64,000 nt of DNA from Ketobacter alkanivorans (GCF_002863865.1 NZ_CP022684.1:1765501-1829500); one strand, 5' to 3'. Shown: positions 10,124-18,195, counted from the first letter of the stretch. The notes: a model not told the origin generated them from the sequence alone. Made by a program: numbers and translations.

Positions 10124-10621
10124 TTACGAATAGTATTTTAACCAATACATAGCCAACGGCATTATAGCTAACAATCCGGTAACGGACTTTCCAAACAACC
10201 CGGGTTTAATCAGAAAACTCTTATGTGGTTTTTCAGGATCATAATAAACCGTGATTTTTCCACTTGAGCCTCGACATATAGAGTTCAACTGGCTTTTCAG
10301 AATGAATCTTGCGTTATTGTTCGTCACAAAAGCCCAGGGGGACAACCTGTTACCGACGTATTCTTTGCCCTCCACCACATACTTATAGGATACGGATACC
10401 ACATATTCCTTTTGAGACATTGCATAGGCGTACCCAAATTCGCGAATGCGCTCATCCTCAAGTTCACCTTCAACCCCAGGCAAAGATGAAACCCTAACCT
10501 GGAATCGGAGTGAGTACAAAAGCATAACCAAAGCATAAAGCGAAGCAAAAAAGAAAACACCTTGCGCCTGCCCATTAAGGGCTAACCCCCACATACTTTC
10601 GAAATAATCAACCGCACCCAT
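10124..10621 (-). CDS. DUF3592-type membrane protein
   Basis: A 165-residue protein started at the ATG at 10621, which has AGGTG seven bases upstream; a GTG nine bases earlier is less likely. One membrane segment near residues 20-40 and one near 145-162 flank a soluble domain. That domain has the DUF3592 features YKYVVEGKEYVGNRLS and a late VYYDPEKPHKSFL. The family is uncharacterised and common in bacterial accessory regions. Separated by 70 bases from the gene upstream on the same strand. Confidence 0.7.
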   Translation of the reverse strand: MGAVDYFESMWGLALNGQAQGVFFFASLYALVMLLYSLRFQVRVSSLPGVEGELEDERIREFGYAYAMSQKEYVVSVSYKYVVEGKEYVGNRLSPWAFVTNNNARFILKSQLNSICRGSSGKITVYYDPEKPHKSFLIKPGLFGKSVTGLLAIMPLAMYWLKYYS

Positions 10622-10691
10622 ACTGCACACCTGCCTGGCAAAAACACTCCATTACTAACGCGTCTAATCATATTCTCATAGCCACATGCCA

Positions 10692-11330
10692 TCACCCAAG
10701 CTGCAACACATGAACCAGATAATTATGATGGGCCATACCGGCATAAGGGCGCTCAGCACTATTATTCATTTCAGTCTTGGCACCCCAGTTATACATGTAG
10801 CCTGCATCGTTAATGTATACCCAATGGCGCAACCCCAAAAACTCGCTGTTTCGCTGCGCGGTATCACCCACACCACAAACACAATTTCTAAAAGAGCTAA
10901 GGTTCTGTTTACTCCAAACACCATTGTGTGGCACCTCAGTTGCCCTGGCTCCTATCCAGTTGATATAAGCGATCAACGCATTCTTTGTCATCGCCACACC
11001 CCACCCGGATTCAGTAGCCTTGGCACCATTAGTGCCACCTTTGATTGCCTCAACGGATCTCTGGCATTCCTGAATCAGTGAATCAATGGTCTTGTGGGCA
11101 TGAACACCGCCAAACGCCTGCGTGAAGCGAACCAGCTCACTGGCCACCTCTGGCTTACTCACCTTGGCATACCTAAGAAAAGCCAAGATAGACAGCCCCA
11201 AATTGTATTCCAACTCATTCTGACTCAAGCCATCCAGAGCATCGCCATCGTTTTTGGATAACAGAATTCCATGAATCACCGATACGAAGCCGCAAACGCC
11301 GCCCCAATAGTTTTGACCAAGAAGTTGCAT
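10692..11330 (-). CDS. uncharacterised protein with papain-like Cys/His/Asn pattern
   Basis: I use the ATG at 11330 because GGAGG lies eight bases upstream; the frame extends 24 codons further but without a ribosome site. The 212-residue product has no signal peptide. Residues 6-17 (QNYWGGVCGFVS) place a cysteine (Cys13) at the start of a helix, and residues 169-183 carry a HW...GYMYNWG segment (His169, Asn181). This arrangement is typical of papain-like cysteine peptidases and of several secreted effectors. The middle is helical, with further cysteines at 89, 150 and 152. I do not recognise the family; the peptidase reading is inference from motif order only. Confidence 0.6.
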   Translation of the reverse strand: MQLLGQNYWGGVCGFVSVIHGILLSKNDGDALDGLSQNELEYNLGLSILAFLRYAKVSKPEVASELVRFTQAFGGVHAHKTIDSLIQECQRSVEAIKGGTNGAKATESGWGVAMTKNALIAYINWIGARATEVPHNGVWSKQNLSSFRNCVCGVGDTAQRNSEFLGLRHWVYINDAGYMYNWGAKTEMNNSAERPYAGMAHHNYLVHVLQLG

Positions 11331-11465
11331 AAGAAATCCTCCGTGAAAAAGAACATTTAAGCAGAAGATGCAGGATATACAATCCCTGGCTACCAACAAC
11401 AAGAGCGCAGCGAAATCTTTGAATCAGACCATGCGGGAGGGGATAAACCTGCGGGGGAAGACCCT

Positions 11466-11539
11466 AACTGGTTAGAGGATAACCAATAAACCCCGAGGAA
11501 GCGCCGAACTGGTCGCCAGACAACCAACTTACCCCGGGG
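11466..11539. repeat. tandem pair of 33-bp imperfect repeats with internal hairpins
   Basis: Bases 11466-11498 and 11507-11539 align without gaps and match at 23 of 33 positions. Both begin AACTGGT and end near CCCCG, and both keep TGGT and ACCA arms at the same spacing, so each can form a hairpin although the loop sequence differs. Related CC/GG-rich sequence continues on both sides (about 11445-11465 and 11540-11550). The repeats lie between two leftward genes, downstream of the gene ending at 11547. Confidence 0.65.
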
Positions 11540-11546
11540 GATGCGT

Positions 11547-12296
11547 TTAAGCCGGTGTTGCTTCGATCATAGGCTCGGGGGAAGGAGTGCTGCGACGCTG
11601 GGAGCGCCGATACTGACTGTGGTAACCCTCCAACCGGCCCTCAGCATCCCAGAACACAAACTGGCCGCAGGCACGGATCTCATCCACGGCCTCCTTCAGG
11701 TGCGTATAAGCCTGATCACGGATCACACGGGCACTGTTGCCCCCTGCCCGCTCACCATTCACCTGAGCCAACAACTCCGCCATACCCTCTGCAGTGGTGG
11801 CGGCCAGCTCCAACTGCTCGGGCCCCACACCCACTACCTGCAACGGCTCTGGGTGAGCGCGGCCCAGAATCGCGATGTCGTTCAGATCCTGAATCATATC
11901 CGCGTGGCCCGTGCCCTCAGCAATTTGCGCCACCCGCTTCAACAACACCTCATCACGACGATAAGCATAGCGCATCGTGCGCAGCATCTGATCGCGCAAC
12001 GCATAGGCAGCCGGAGCCTCCTGATCCCAGCGCACCTGAGCCTCCTCGCGGCCGAAGCGCTCCTTAAACCAGCGTGATTCCGCTTCACGCAAAGCACCTA
12101 TGCGCTGAGGCAAACCCTGCACCCAAGCCCAATCCAAACCCGCCGACTGCAGCGCCTGCTGATCCGGCTGCACCCACTGATACAGGTTCTCTGCCTCTTG
12201 AATGTAGATCTTGATAGGAAGGTTAGGCTTTTTGATGCTATCGGTACTGATGGCCTCGATAGCCGCCAACTTGGCAGCGTAATCCGTGCTACTCAT
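11547..12296 (-). CDS. uncharacterised helical protein
   Basis: A 249-residue protein, mostly amphipathic helix, without signal peptide or membrane segment. AAGGA lies nine bases before the ATG at 12296. The best-conserved-looking part is near residues 190-235: RDQAYTHLKEAVDEIRACGQ, then FVFW, GYHSQY and a basic SRR-type tail. I have seen this ending in uncharacterised proteins of other bacteria but know no function. Composition is GC-rich (many Ala, Glu, Arg) compared with the AT-rich cassettes that begin at 12.6 kb, so it is probably outside the array. Confidence 0.7.
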   Translation of the reverse strand: MSSTDYAAKLAAIEAISTDSIKKPNLPIKIYIQEAENLYQWVQPDQQALQSAGLDWAWVQGLPQRIGALREAESRWFKERFGREEAQVRWDQEAPAAYALRDQMLRTMRYAYRRDEVLLKRVAQIAEGTGHADMIQDLNDIAILGRAHPEPLQVVGVGPEQLELAATTAEGMAELLAQVNGERAGGNSARVIRDQAYTHLKEAVDEIRACGQFVFWDAEGRLEGYHSQYRRSQRRSTPSPEPMIEATPA

Positions 12297-12671
12297 TATA
12301 TAAATCCTTTTGGTTTATAGCGTTGAAAGTGAAATGCCCCAGCGTGCAAGAATGGAACGCGACCGGGGCCGGAACGAGGTTCCGACTATAAAGACGGCAG
12401 GCACGTAAAAATACGGAAATTGTTAAGTGATTGATGCATGTTTAAACAGACTTTATAGTAGCAGGACGCTACTGGGGATGGGGGATGTGCGCTGTGCTGA
12501 GCAAGCCCTTGAATTTGGATATCTCGGAGCCTTCGGCTTTTGCCAGATGAATTTACAACCTATACCGACCAACACGTCATTTAAAACAAAGACTTAGGGA
12601 AATGGGGCTTGGATATCACGAAAGGTTCGGTTCACTAAGTTGTTAGCACCCCGTAAAAAAGAGAGACTACC
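12297..12671. other. intergenic region at the left edge of the cassette array
   Basis: These 375 bases hold no gene. The segment contains a short hairpin GTAGC-AGGAC-GCTAC near 12460-12475, a stretch at 12581-12599 that resembles the end of the class 1 attI site (TTAAAACAAAG followed by TTAGGG), and GTTGTTAGCACC near 12640, which could be a degenerate core site. The first cassette gene starts at 12672. Confidence 0.5.
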
Positions 12672-13886
12672 TTGAACGTTAACGTAAATTTTGATTTTTC
12701 TGATTTGTCAGGAAAAAACTTCAAGTTTCAGGATTCAAGAGCATTGGCCGAATTTTTGGAGTTTGAGGTTAATTTTTGGGCAGAAAAAAATAAGTACATT
12801 GGCAACCAGAGGCAGCTCCATCCATCTATAAATTATTGTTCCAATTTTAAGGATGTTCTGCAAAAAATGCAGAGCTGGGATGAGCAAGAAGATATAACTA
12901 CCGAAATATACCAAGATAAACTGAATGGGCTTAAGCAAAACCTCTTTCGTCACACAAACACTCAGTGGCTTTGGAGCGGTCATTCATACACGAATATTTT
13001 TATTGATTGCCACAAGAATCATGGTTTGGCTACAGCGGCCGCCTTTCTTGAATATGTAACAAAGAACCAAGTTGGAAACCTCAATTCACCAGAATCCTTT
13101 CTAGGTGTCATGATTGGATATGATTATCTAAATCAGGGCGCTGATTTGGTTAAAAGAGGAAAGGCTGAAAGGGAATCAATTGAGCTTTTGCGATGTGAGC
13201 TTGAAAGTGCTCATAAAGCGCTATTTGGGGAGATTGAGGCTTTTAAGAAAACCTTTAATGAGTGGGATGCCACGGTTAAAGAAAATTGGAATACATGGCT
13301 GGTCGATTCTAATGAGCAAAATTCAAATCTACAAAAAAGCACGAAAGACGAGTTCGTTAGCTTTATGGATGGCTGCAACACTAGAATCCAAGATCTTGAA
13401 AATACTTACCAAGAAAAATTGCGCTTAGAAAAACCTGCCACATATTGGAACATAGCAGCAAGGAAGTATGGGGTTCAAGGTGGGTTGTGGGCTTTGGCAC
13501 TTATCGCAGCAGTGCTATTAGGCTTGGTGTATTTTTCAAACTTCTTTCTAGGTTGGCTTGAAGGCAAGCCTATACCTTTAGGATTGCATACTATTCAAGG
13601 CGTTGTAATCTTTGGGAGTATAGCCACTGCATATGCATTTTTAGTCCGAGTGTTGTCTAAATTGACATTTAGCTCACTGCACCTGATGCGTGATGCAGAA
13701 GAACGCGAACAATTAACCTATCTGTATTTGTCCTTGATGAAAGATAGCGATGTAAGTGAGGCGGATCGGAGGATAGTCTTACAGGCTCTATTTAGTCGGA
13801 GTGAAACAGGATTGCTAGCCGCTGAGCACGGGCCAACCATGCCAAGTGTTGGGGAAATTGTAAGTACTGCTTCAAAGTTAAAGTAG
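12672..13886 (+). CDS. DUF6161-type membrane protein
   Basis: A 404-residue protein starting at a TTG after GAGAG. The N-terminal 40 residues (VNFDFSDLSGKNFKFQD) are a typical beta-rich start. A coiled-coil region spans about residues 165-260, two membrane segments lie near 270-295 and 308-330, and a short cytoplasmic tail follows. The layout matches the uncharacterised DUF6161 family, which recurs in integron arrays and mobile DNA. It is the first gene of the array and its attC-like site follows 10 bases after the stop. A role in phage or stress defence is conceivable but not shown. Confidence 0.75.
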   Translation: MNVNVNFDFSDLSGKNFKFQDSRALAEFLEFEVNFWAEKNKYIGNQRQLHPSINYCSNFKDVLQKMQSWDEQEDITTEIYQDKLNGLKQNLFRHTNTQWLWSGHSYTNIFIDCHKNHGLATAAAFLEYVTKNQVGNLNSPESFLGVMIGYDYLNQGADLVKRGKAERESIELLRCELESAHKALFGEIEAFKKTFNEWDATVKENWNTWLVDSNEQNSNLQKSTKDEFVSFMDGCNTRIQDLENTYQEKLRLEKPATYWNIAARKYGVQGGLWALALIAAVLLGLVYFSNFFLGWLEGKPIPLGLHTIQGVVIFGSIATAYAFLVRVLSKLTFSSLHLMRDAEEREQLTYLYLSLMKDSDVSEADRRIVLQALFSRSETGLLAAEHGPTMPSVGEIVSTASKLK

Positions 13887-13896
13887 CATCAAAAGT

Positions 13897-14012
13897 GCTA
13901 ACAATCCGATGCACACGGAGCCAGCTACGCTCCACAGTTATTGTGGTATCGCTGCGCTCTTTTACCACAATAATTGTTCCACTACGCTGGCCCGGTGATT
14001 GGGGCGTTATGC
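13897..14012 (+). other. attC-like recombination site (complete)
   Basis: The site begins GCTAACAATCC and ends GGGGCGTTATGC, about 116 bases apart, with imperfect complementary arms. The inner stem pairs TTATTGTGGTA with TACCACAATAA perfectly, and outer blocks such as GCCAGC pair with GCTGGC. Complementary TAAC / GTTA ends and a long imperfect stem are the hallmarks of an integron attC. It separates the DUF6161 and TIR cassettes. Confidence 0.85.
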
Positions 14013-14029
14013 CTTGAAAGGAGTTCTGA

Positions 14030-14797
14030 TTGAATTTTCTTAAATATGATTTAGGTAATTTAAAGCGGGGAGAGATTGTCGAGGTTACGCTCACAAGCGG
14101 TGTAAACGTGCGATTAATGGATAGATCTAACTTTAACAGCTATAAAAACGGAAGGAAGCATCGATATTATGGCGGTCTCGCAAAGAAATCGCCCATAAGG
14201 CTTCAGGTTCCCAATTCAGGCCACTGGTATGTAGCAGTAGACATGCAAGGTCTCCGAGGTAGCACTAACGCATCTGTTCGTGTGCTACCAGGAGTATTGC
14301 CGGAAATTCAAGAGCGTGCATTGTCTGAAGTCCCTAGCTTGGTGAGAGATAATGTTCCCCCAACTACAGAAACTGGCGGGGAAACGCACGATGTTTTTAT
14401 TTCTCACGCTTCAGAAGATAAAGACAATTTTGTTAGGCCATTGGCAAATGCCTTATCAAGTGAAGGCTTGAATGTGTGGTATGACGAAATGACACTTCGA
14501 ATAGGAGACAGCCTGAGACAAAAAATTGATAAAGGTCTTGCGAATAGCCGTGTTGGCTTAGTTGTCCTCTCGCCGTCATTCATCAAAAAAGGCTGGACCA
14601 ACTACGAGCTTGATGGAATCGTAACACGAGCAGTTTCAGGTGAGCAGGTATTGCTACCCATATGGCACAACATTACAAAGCAACAAGTCGTAGATTTGAG
14701 CCCATCATTGGCTGATAAAGTTGCGCGCAGCACAGCAACCCATACAATCGAAGAGATCGCTGCTGAAATAGCAGAATTAATTAAGTCGAGGGCATAA
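14030..14797 (+). CDS. DUF1883-TIR domain protein
   Basis: A 255-residue protein from a TTG start with AAAGGAG eight bases upstream. Residues 1-90 match DUF1883 (FLKYDLGNLKRGEIVEVTL, then a GHWYVAVDM strand). Residues 118-250 are a TIR domain: HDVFISHASED, the WYDEM loop, a VVLSPSF strand, and the glutamate in NYELDG (Glu193) in the position of the NADase catalytic residue. TIR NADases act in many anti-phage systems by depleting or processing NAD. DUF1883-TIR fusions are common, but the trigger domain is uncharacterised. It is a single-gene cassette; its stop codon lies in the next attC-like end. Confidence 0.9.
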   Translation: MNFLKYDLGNLKRGEIVEVTLTSGVNVRLMDRSNFNSYKNGRKHRYYGGLAKKSPIRLQVPNSGHWYVAVDMQGLRGSTNASVRVLPGVLPEIQERALSEVPSLVRDNVPPTTETGGETHDVFISHASEDKDNFVRPLANALSSEGLNVWYDEMTLRIGDSLRQKIDKGLANSRVGLVVLSPSFIKKGWTNYELDGIVTRAVSGEQVLLPIWHNITKQQVVDLSPSLADKVARSTATHTIEEIAAEIAELIKSRA

Positions 14798-14820
14798 CAA
14801 GGTGCTGCAAGGTGTTAAAC
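14793..14820 (+). other. truncated attC-like site
   Basis: GCATAACAAGG at the TIR stop codon is a normal left end, but only about 28 bases later comes GGTGTTAAAC in place of GCGTTATGC. The site is too short for the usual stem, so it is a deletion product or a minimal hybrid site between two cassettes. Confidence 0.5.
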
Positions 14821-14824
14821 TCTT

Positions 14825-15178
14825 ATGAAAATATTGAGCGTTAATGAATTAATCCAAAACCTAGAAATCTATGTGGGCAAATATGTTCACGTCGAAGGAA
14901 CTCTATGTTACCAATTTGAATGCTGTTGCTTATACCACCGGCCAAAATCCGAATGGGATAAACACAGTGATTATAACTCTAGCATTTGGTACGGCCCTGC
15001 GTTTAATTTTAGCCTAGAGGATCACACGTTGAAGAAGTGGTCTAGTAAACGTGTAGTTATGGGCGGTACTATTCGAGGCCCAAGTGAAAATTTGGGTGGT
15101 TGTGGTCATATGTCTATGTGGCCAGCAGAAATTGAAATTACACAGTTACATTTGCATGGTAGGCTCGGTGAAGCTTAA
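14825..15178 (+). CDS. uncharacterised cassette protein, OB-fold-like
   Basis: A 117-residue soluble protein. The beginning (LIQNLEIYVGKYVHVEGTL) reads like the first strands of an OB fold, and a CCCLYH cluster follows. A middle strand (RVVMGGTIRG) and a late GGCGHMSMWPAEIEI segment complete a small barrel pattern. Cysteines and histidines could bind metal. I do not recognise the family. The stop codon overlaps the left end of a complete attC, as expected for a cassette gene. Confidence 0.65.
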   Translation: MKILSVNELIQNLEIYVGKYVHVEGTLCYQFECCCLYHRPKSEWDKHSDYNSSIWYGPAFNFSLEDHTLKKWSSKRVVMGGTIRGPSENLGGCGHMSMWPAEIEITQLHLHGRLGEA

Positions 15179-15244
15179 CAAGGCAAAGCAGCCTCAGTCG
15201 CTACGCTCCTTGGACAGACTTGCTGTTGTTTGCGGCGTTATGCA
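15173..15244 (+). other. attC-like recombination site (complete)
   Basis: The site runs from GCTTAACAAGGC to TTGCGGCGTTATGC, about 72 bases. GCAAAGCAG near the left end can pair imperfectly with CTGTTGTTTGC near the right end, and the centre is CGCTACGCTCC. Size, ends and orientation match the other attC-like sites. Confidence 0.85.
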
Positions 15245-15438
15245 TCCGAGAAAGTGAGGATCATAGTTCATGAACTTCAGCTCTGCGGTTACGGGGCCGG
15301 ATGGGGCAGAAGGGAGTAGAGCTTGATAGCCTATGTAATTGTTCATCTAACATCTCGTACACAATTTACTAAGTACCAAGTCGTATTTTTCGAAACATAT
15401 GGCGTTGGGGTTGCAGCGGACTAAGAAAGGATTTATTG

Positions 15439-16419
15439 ATGTCTGAAACGGGGAATATAGAAGACCTAGCCAAGATTGTAGCTAAAGATGTCTTTTCTTG
15501 GTTCAAATGGCGGCAAGCCGAATTGAAGGATGTGAACTGGAGTTGTGTTCAAGATCATCACAAAAAGAGTACGCACCCTAGTGATACGGTGTTTAGCTAT
15601 ATTCATCCTTACACCGGGGACAGGATTTTTCTAAATACCGATTTAAAAAGCTACGCAGAAGGTACGATAAAACCCGCTGCGATTAGAAAAGCCATTCAAT
15701 CGTTAGCTATGTCAGTAGAATGTGCGAATGTGAGTTCAGATTGGCAAGAGAAGTACATTCCTGACGATGAGTATACCAACGAGGTAGTTGGGTTGCTTTT
15801 TATATATAATCACGACAACAAATTTGACAGGAATTTTTTCAGTTTTTTGTCACAAATGGACAGAAAGAACCTGAGAATTGCACCCGGAAACACTATAGCA
15901 GTAATTGGGCCCCAAACGATAGATTACCTAGTTAATGTTGTCAATGATATTAAGGTGTTGATAGCTGATGAACATCTTCCAAAAAAGAATGAACTAACCT
16001 TTTACTACCCTGACTTGGTGATGAGTAAACGCCATGGGAGTGAGTGGGATCAGCCTGCAACAATAGAGCTTCTTACTTCACCTTGGATGATTATAAAGCA
16101 TAAGCCTTCAGAGAAGTGCGGAGAGGAAGGATATGTTATCTATTACCGTAGGCTAGGTGAAACGGTAGATGAGTTTATATATTTTTTAGATACTCTGTCT
16201 CACTACCAACTATTACTGCACAATGCGCCGATCAAGTTACGTTTTGTCGGATCTTCGAAAGTAGCAATGCAAAATTTTAATAAAGCTAAAATTCAATACC
16301 TTCAGAGTTGGGGTGCTGATCCTGGCAGGGAACAGCAATTAAATAGGATAGAAGCGTCATCAGTAACAACTGTAGTTACTGAATTTAATCCAATGGAAAT
16401 AGGAATGCGTGATGTCTAG
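15439..16419 (+). CDS. operon gene A: putative PD-(D/E)XK-type nuclease
   Basis: A 326-residue protein started at the ATG at 15439 (GAAAGGA eight bases upstream; a TTG immediately before is less likely). Residues 47-72 carry an acid followed 19 residues later by an acid-x-lysine (Asp49 in HPSD; Asp68-Leu-Lys70 in NTDLKSY), with a strand between. This is the order of a PD-(D/E)XK nuclease core; an upstream Glu28 is available. The rest (residues 110-320) is alpha/beta with no motif I know. It opens a three-gene unit; its stop overlaps the next start in ATGTCTAG, so translation is probably coupled. No family was recognised. Confidence 0.65.
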   Translation: MSETGNIEDLAKIVAKDVFSWFKWRQAELKDVNWSCVQDHHKKSTHPSDTVFSYIHPYTGDRIFLNTDLKSYAEGTIKPAAIRKAIQSLAMSVECANVSSDWQEKYIPDDEYTNEVVGLLFIYNHDNKFDRNFFSFLSQMDRKNLRIAPGNTIAVIGPQTIDYLVNVVNDIKVLIADEHLPKKNELTFYYPDLVMSKRHGSEWDQPATIELLTSPWMIIKHKPSEKCGEEGYVIYYRRLGETVDEFIYFLDTLSHYQLLLHNAPIKLRFVGSSKVAMQNFNKAKIQYLQSWGADPGREQQLNRIEASSVTTVVTEFNPMEIGMRDV

Positions 16420-17515
16420 AAAAAACGGCCCTTCTCTATATCATATGACAGACAAAAATATTTTCGATGCATTGCAACATAAGAAGGTGACATTGAATGC
16501 GTTGAATGATCATCTACTTGAAAGAGGAATATTTCTGTCTGATGAAACAGGCAAGTCAGAAATAACCGAATACGTGGCCAGCCTTCCACACGACTACCAT
16601 CATTATCAGTTTATTGCGGGGCTAATAGAGAATTCAAATAGAAAGGAACCATCAACAAACACCGTATTAGATGTGCAATTAAAGAATGGTGATATTAAGT
16701 CTTACTGTGATGAAGTTGTCAAAACCAGGAAAGGTTCGGGGGAAGTATTGAAGATAAGTCAGAGCGGTGACAGCACTACAGTTACTGTGACTTATACCGA
16801 TGTGGATTTTTCAAAAACTGAAATTCGCCAAAGAACGACCAAGCATGCAGTGATCGAAATCGAGAATAACAATGGTGCGCTTTCAATTCGTAGACCCGCG
16901 AACAATCGTGCAGCTGAGATCGTTGATCAGTTTACAAATGAACTAAAAAAATCCGTAAAAGAAGAGGTTCCAGAGCGGATTATCTCTCTCGAAGCAATAG
17001 TTCAAGCAGAAGCAAGAAGCTATTTTTTTGATAAGCTAATTAAATTGATTGATGGATTCAAATTAGTTGATGTAAAACAAGTTAATGTTAAGTTTTCTGA
17101 AAGTGATGATGGCGAAGATAGTGACGAGGATGACGACAATGGGGTTCTACTTGGGCATATTCAAAAAGCAGTCCTCAATGGTGATGGAGTTCTACAATCT
17201 GCCGAGTTCAACCAACTTCATGGATCCGGGTTTTATATTACGAAGATTACTTGGGTGAGTGTTGATACCTTACCTGGCGGAGACAAAGTGGAATTCTCTG
17301 CTGAATTTGGCAATCCAGATATATGCTCAGACTACAAATATAAAGTATGTTCTATATATGGGTATAAGAAGTTAGACGAATACAATGTAACAGGTCGCTC
17401 ACCCAGTGCTATTGAAAAAAAGGTATTACTTAAAAAATTAGAGGCAGCTTCCTTTTTAGCCTACGAAAAAGTAGTTAACAAATACGGGCAAAATGATTCA
17501 GATGAAGACGATTAG
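16412..17515 (+). CDS. operon gene B: uncharacterised protein
   Basis: A 367-residue soluble protein, started at the ATG that overlaps the end of gene A by eight bases. The N-terminal 80 residues are helical (LYHMTDKNIFDALQHKK...). A beta-rich part follows (TTVTVTYTDVDF), then helices, an acidic stretch (DGEDSDEDDDNG) near residue 233, and a final domain ending in another acidic tail. No membrane segment or signal. The pattern 'short strands, NNRAAEIVDQF, later LGHIQKAVLNG...SAEFN' resembles, loosely, the layout of gene C, so the two may share a fold. Function unknown. Confidence 0.6.
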   Translation: MSRKNGPSLYHMTDKNIFDALQHKKVTLNALNDHLLERGIFLSDETGKSEITEYVASLPHDYHHYQFIAGLIENSNRKEPSTNTVLDVQLKNGDIKSYCDEVVKTRKGSGEVLKISQSGDSTTVTVTYTDVDFSKTEIRQRTTKHAVIEIENNNGALSIRRPANNRAAEIVDQFTNELKKSVKEEVPERIISLEAIVQAEARSYFFDKLIKLIDGFKLVDVKQVNVKFSESDDGEDSDEDDDNGVLLGHIQKAVLNGDGVLQSAEFNQLHGSGFYITKITWVSVDTLPGGDKVEFSAEFGNPDICSDYKYKVCSIYGYKKLDEYNVTGRSPSAIEKKVLLKKLEAASFLAYEKVVNKYGQNDSDEDD

Positions 17516-17564
17516 ATGGTTTAATCTTCAACTACCGGTCTCGATTAGAGAGTTAGGGGATCGA

Positions 17565-18167
17565 ATGAACGAAAATCAGTACAATGAGAGTGCTGGTAAC
17601 GGTTTTATATTGTCTCGAAAAGGGAATAGAAAAATCGAAGGAAAATATGTTGTTAAGGACATCATCAATCAAGAAATAAACGATCCTTTTGGAAACACCC
17701 AAGTATTTAAGCGAATTGAATACATCACGGTTACTTTCAGTATCAGTAGTGATCCTGGTTTGTTCATCCACCTATATAACCCACCAAGAAAAATTAGACC
17801 TTTTATTGATGCAATGTCTGGAATATGTGGTCTTGGCTTTGGGATTTCATCGTTAAGTATTGAGCCACTCAAACTTATAAAAGAATTAGAGCATAAGTTA
17901 GGATATTCTAAAATAACATATATCGAGTGTTCTGGAATAAATGTGGATAATAAAGCTACAGCTAAGGTAGTTCTTAATTCAGAAGAAGATTCCAGAAAAA
18001 GCCTCAAATCCTTTATTAAGGATTCATACTATAAAGTAAATAAGCTAAAAGCAAAATTTGATAATGCCGAATTTTCTGGGGATTTAGAAATTAGAAGCAA
18101 TGGATCTGTTACCTATGCGGATTTTCCTGAGCGTTTTATTGTTCCTATATTAAAATCTTCTTTATAA
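17565..18167 (+). CDS. operon gene C: uncharacterised protein
   Basis: A 200-residue soluble protein. I start it at the ATG at 17565 (AGGGG seven bases upstream); an in-frame ATG at 17493 overlaps gene B but lacks a ribosome site. It is beta-rich at first (YITVTFSISSDPGLFIHLYN), then has a GLGFGISSLS turn, a long helix, and a late NAEFSGDLEIRSNGSVTY segment. No catalytic motif is visible. It ends the operon; no attC follows, and insertion-sequence debris begins within 30 bases, so the cassette's own recombination site has been lost. Confidence 0.6.
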   Translation: MNENQYNESAGNGFILSRKGNRKIEGKYVVKDIINQEINDPFGNTQVFKRIEYITVTFSISSDPGLFIHLYNPPRKIRPFIDAMSGICGLGFGISSLSIEPLKLIKELEHKLGYSKITYIECSGINVDNKATAKVVLNSEEDSRKSLKSFIKDSYYKVNKLKAKFDNAEFSGDLEIRSNGSVTYADFPERFIVPILKSSL

Positions 18168-18195
18168 AGTCACCAACATACTATCAGTTATCGCA

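Noticed and set aside
11466-11539. A CRISPR array
   Set aside because: Only two imperfect units, with no spacer-sized unique sequence between them and no cas gene nearby; they are better read as hairpin repeats. No CRISPR was seen elsewhere.
12300-12671. An integron integrase gene next to the array
   Set aside because: Both strands were read for tyrosine recombinase motifs. The nearest left-hand gene (11547-12296) encodes a helical protein with none of them.
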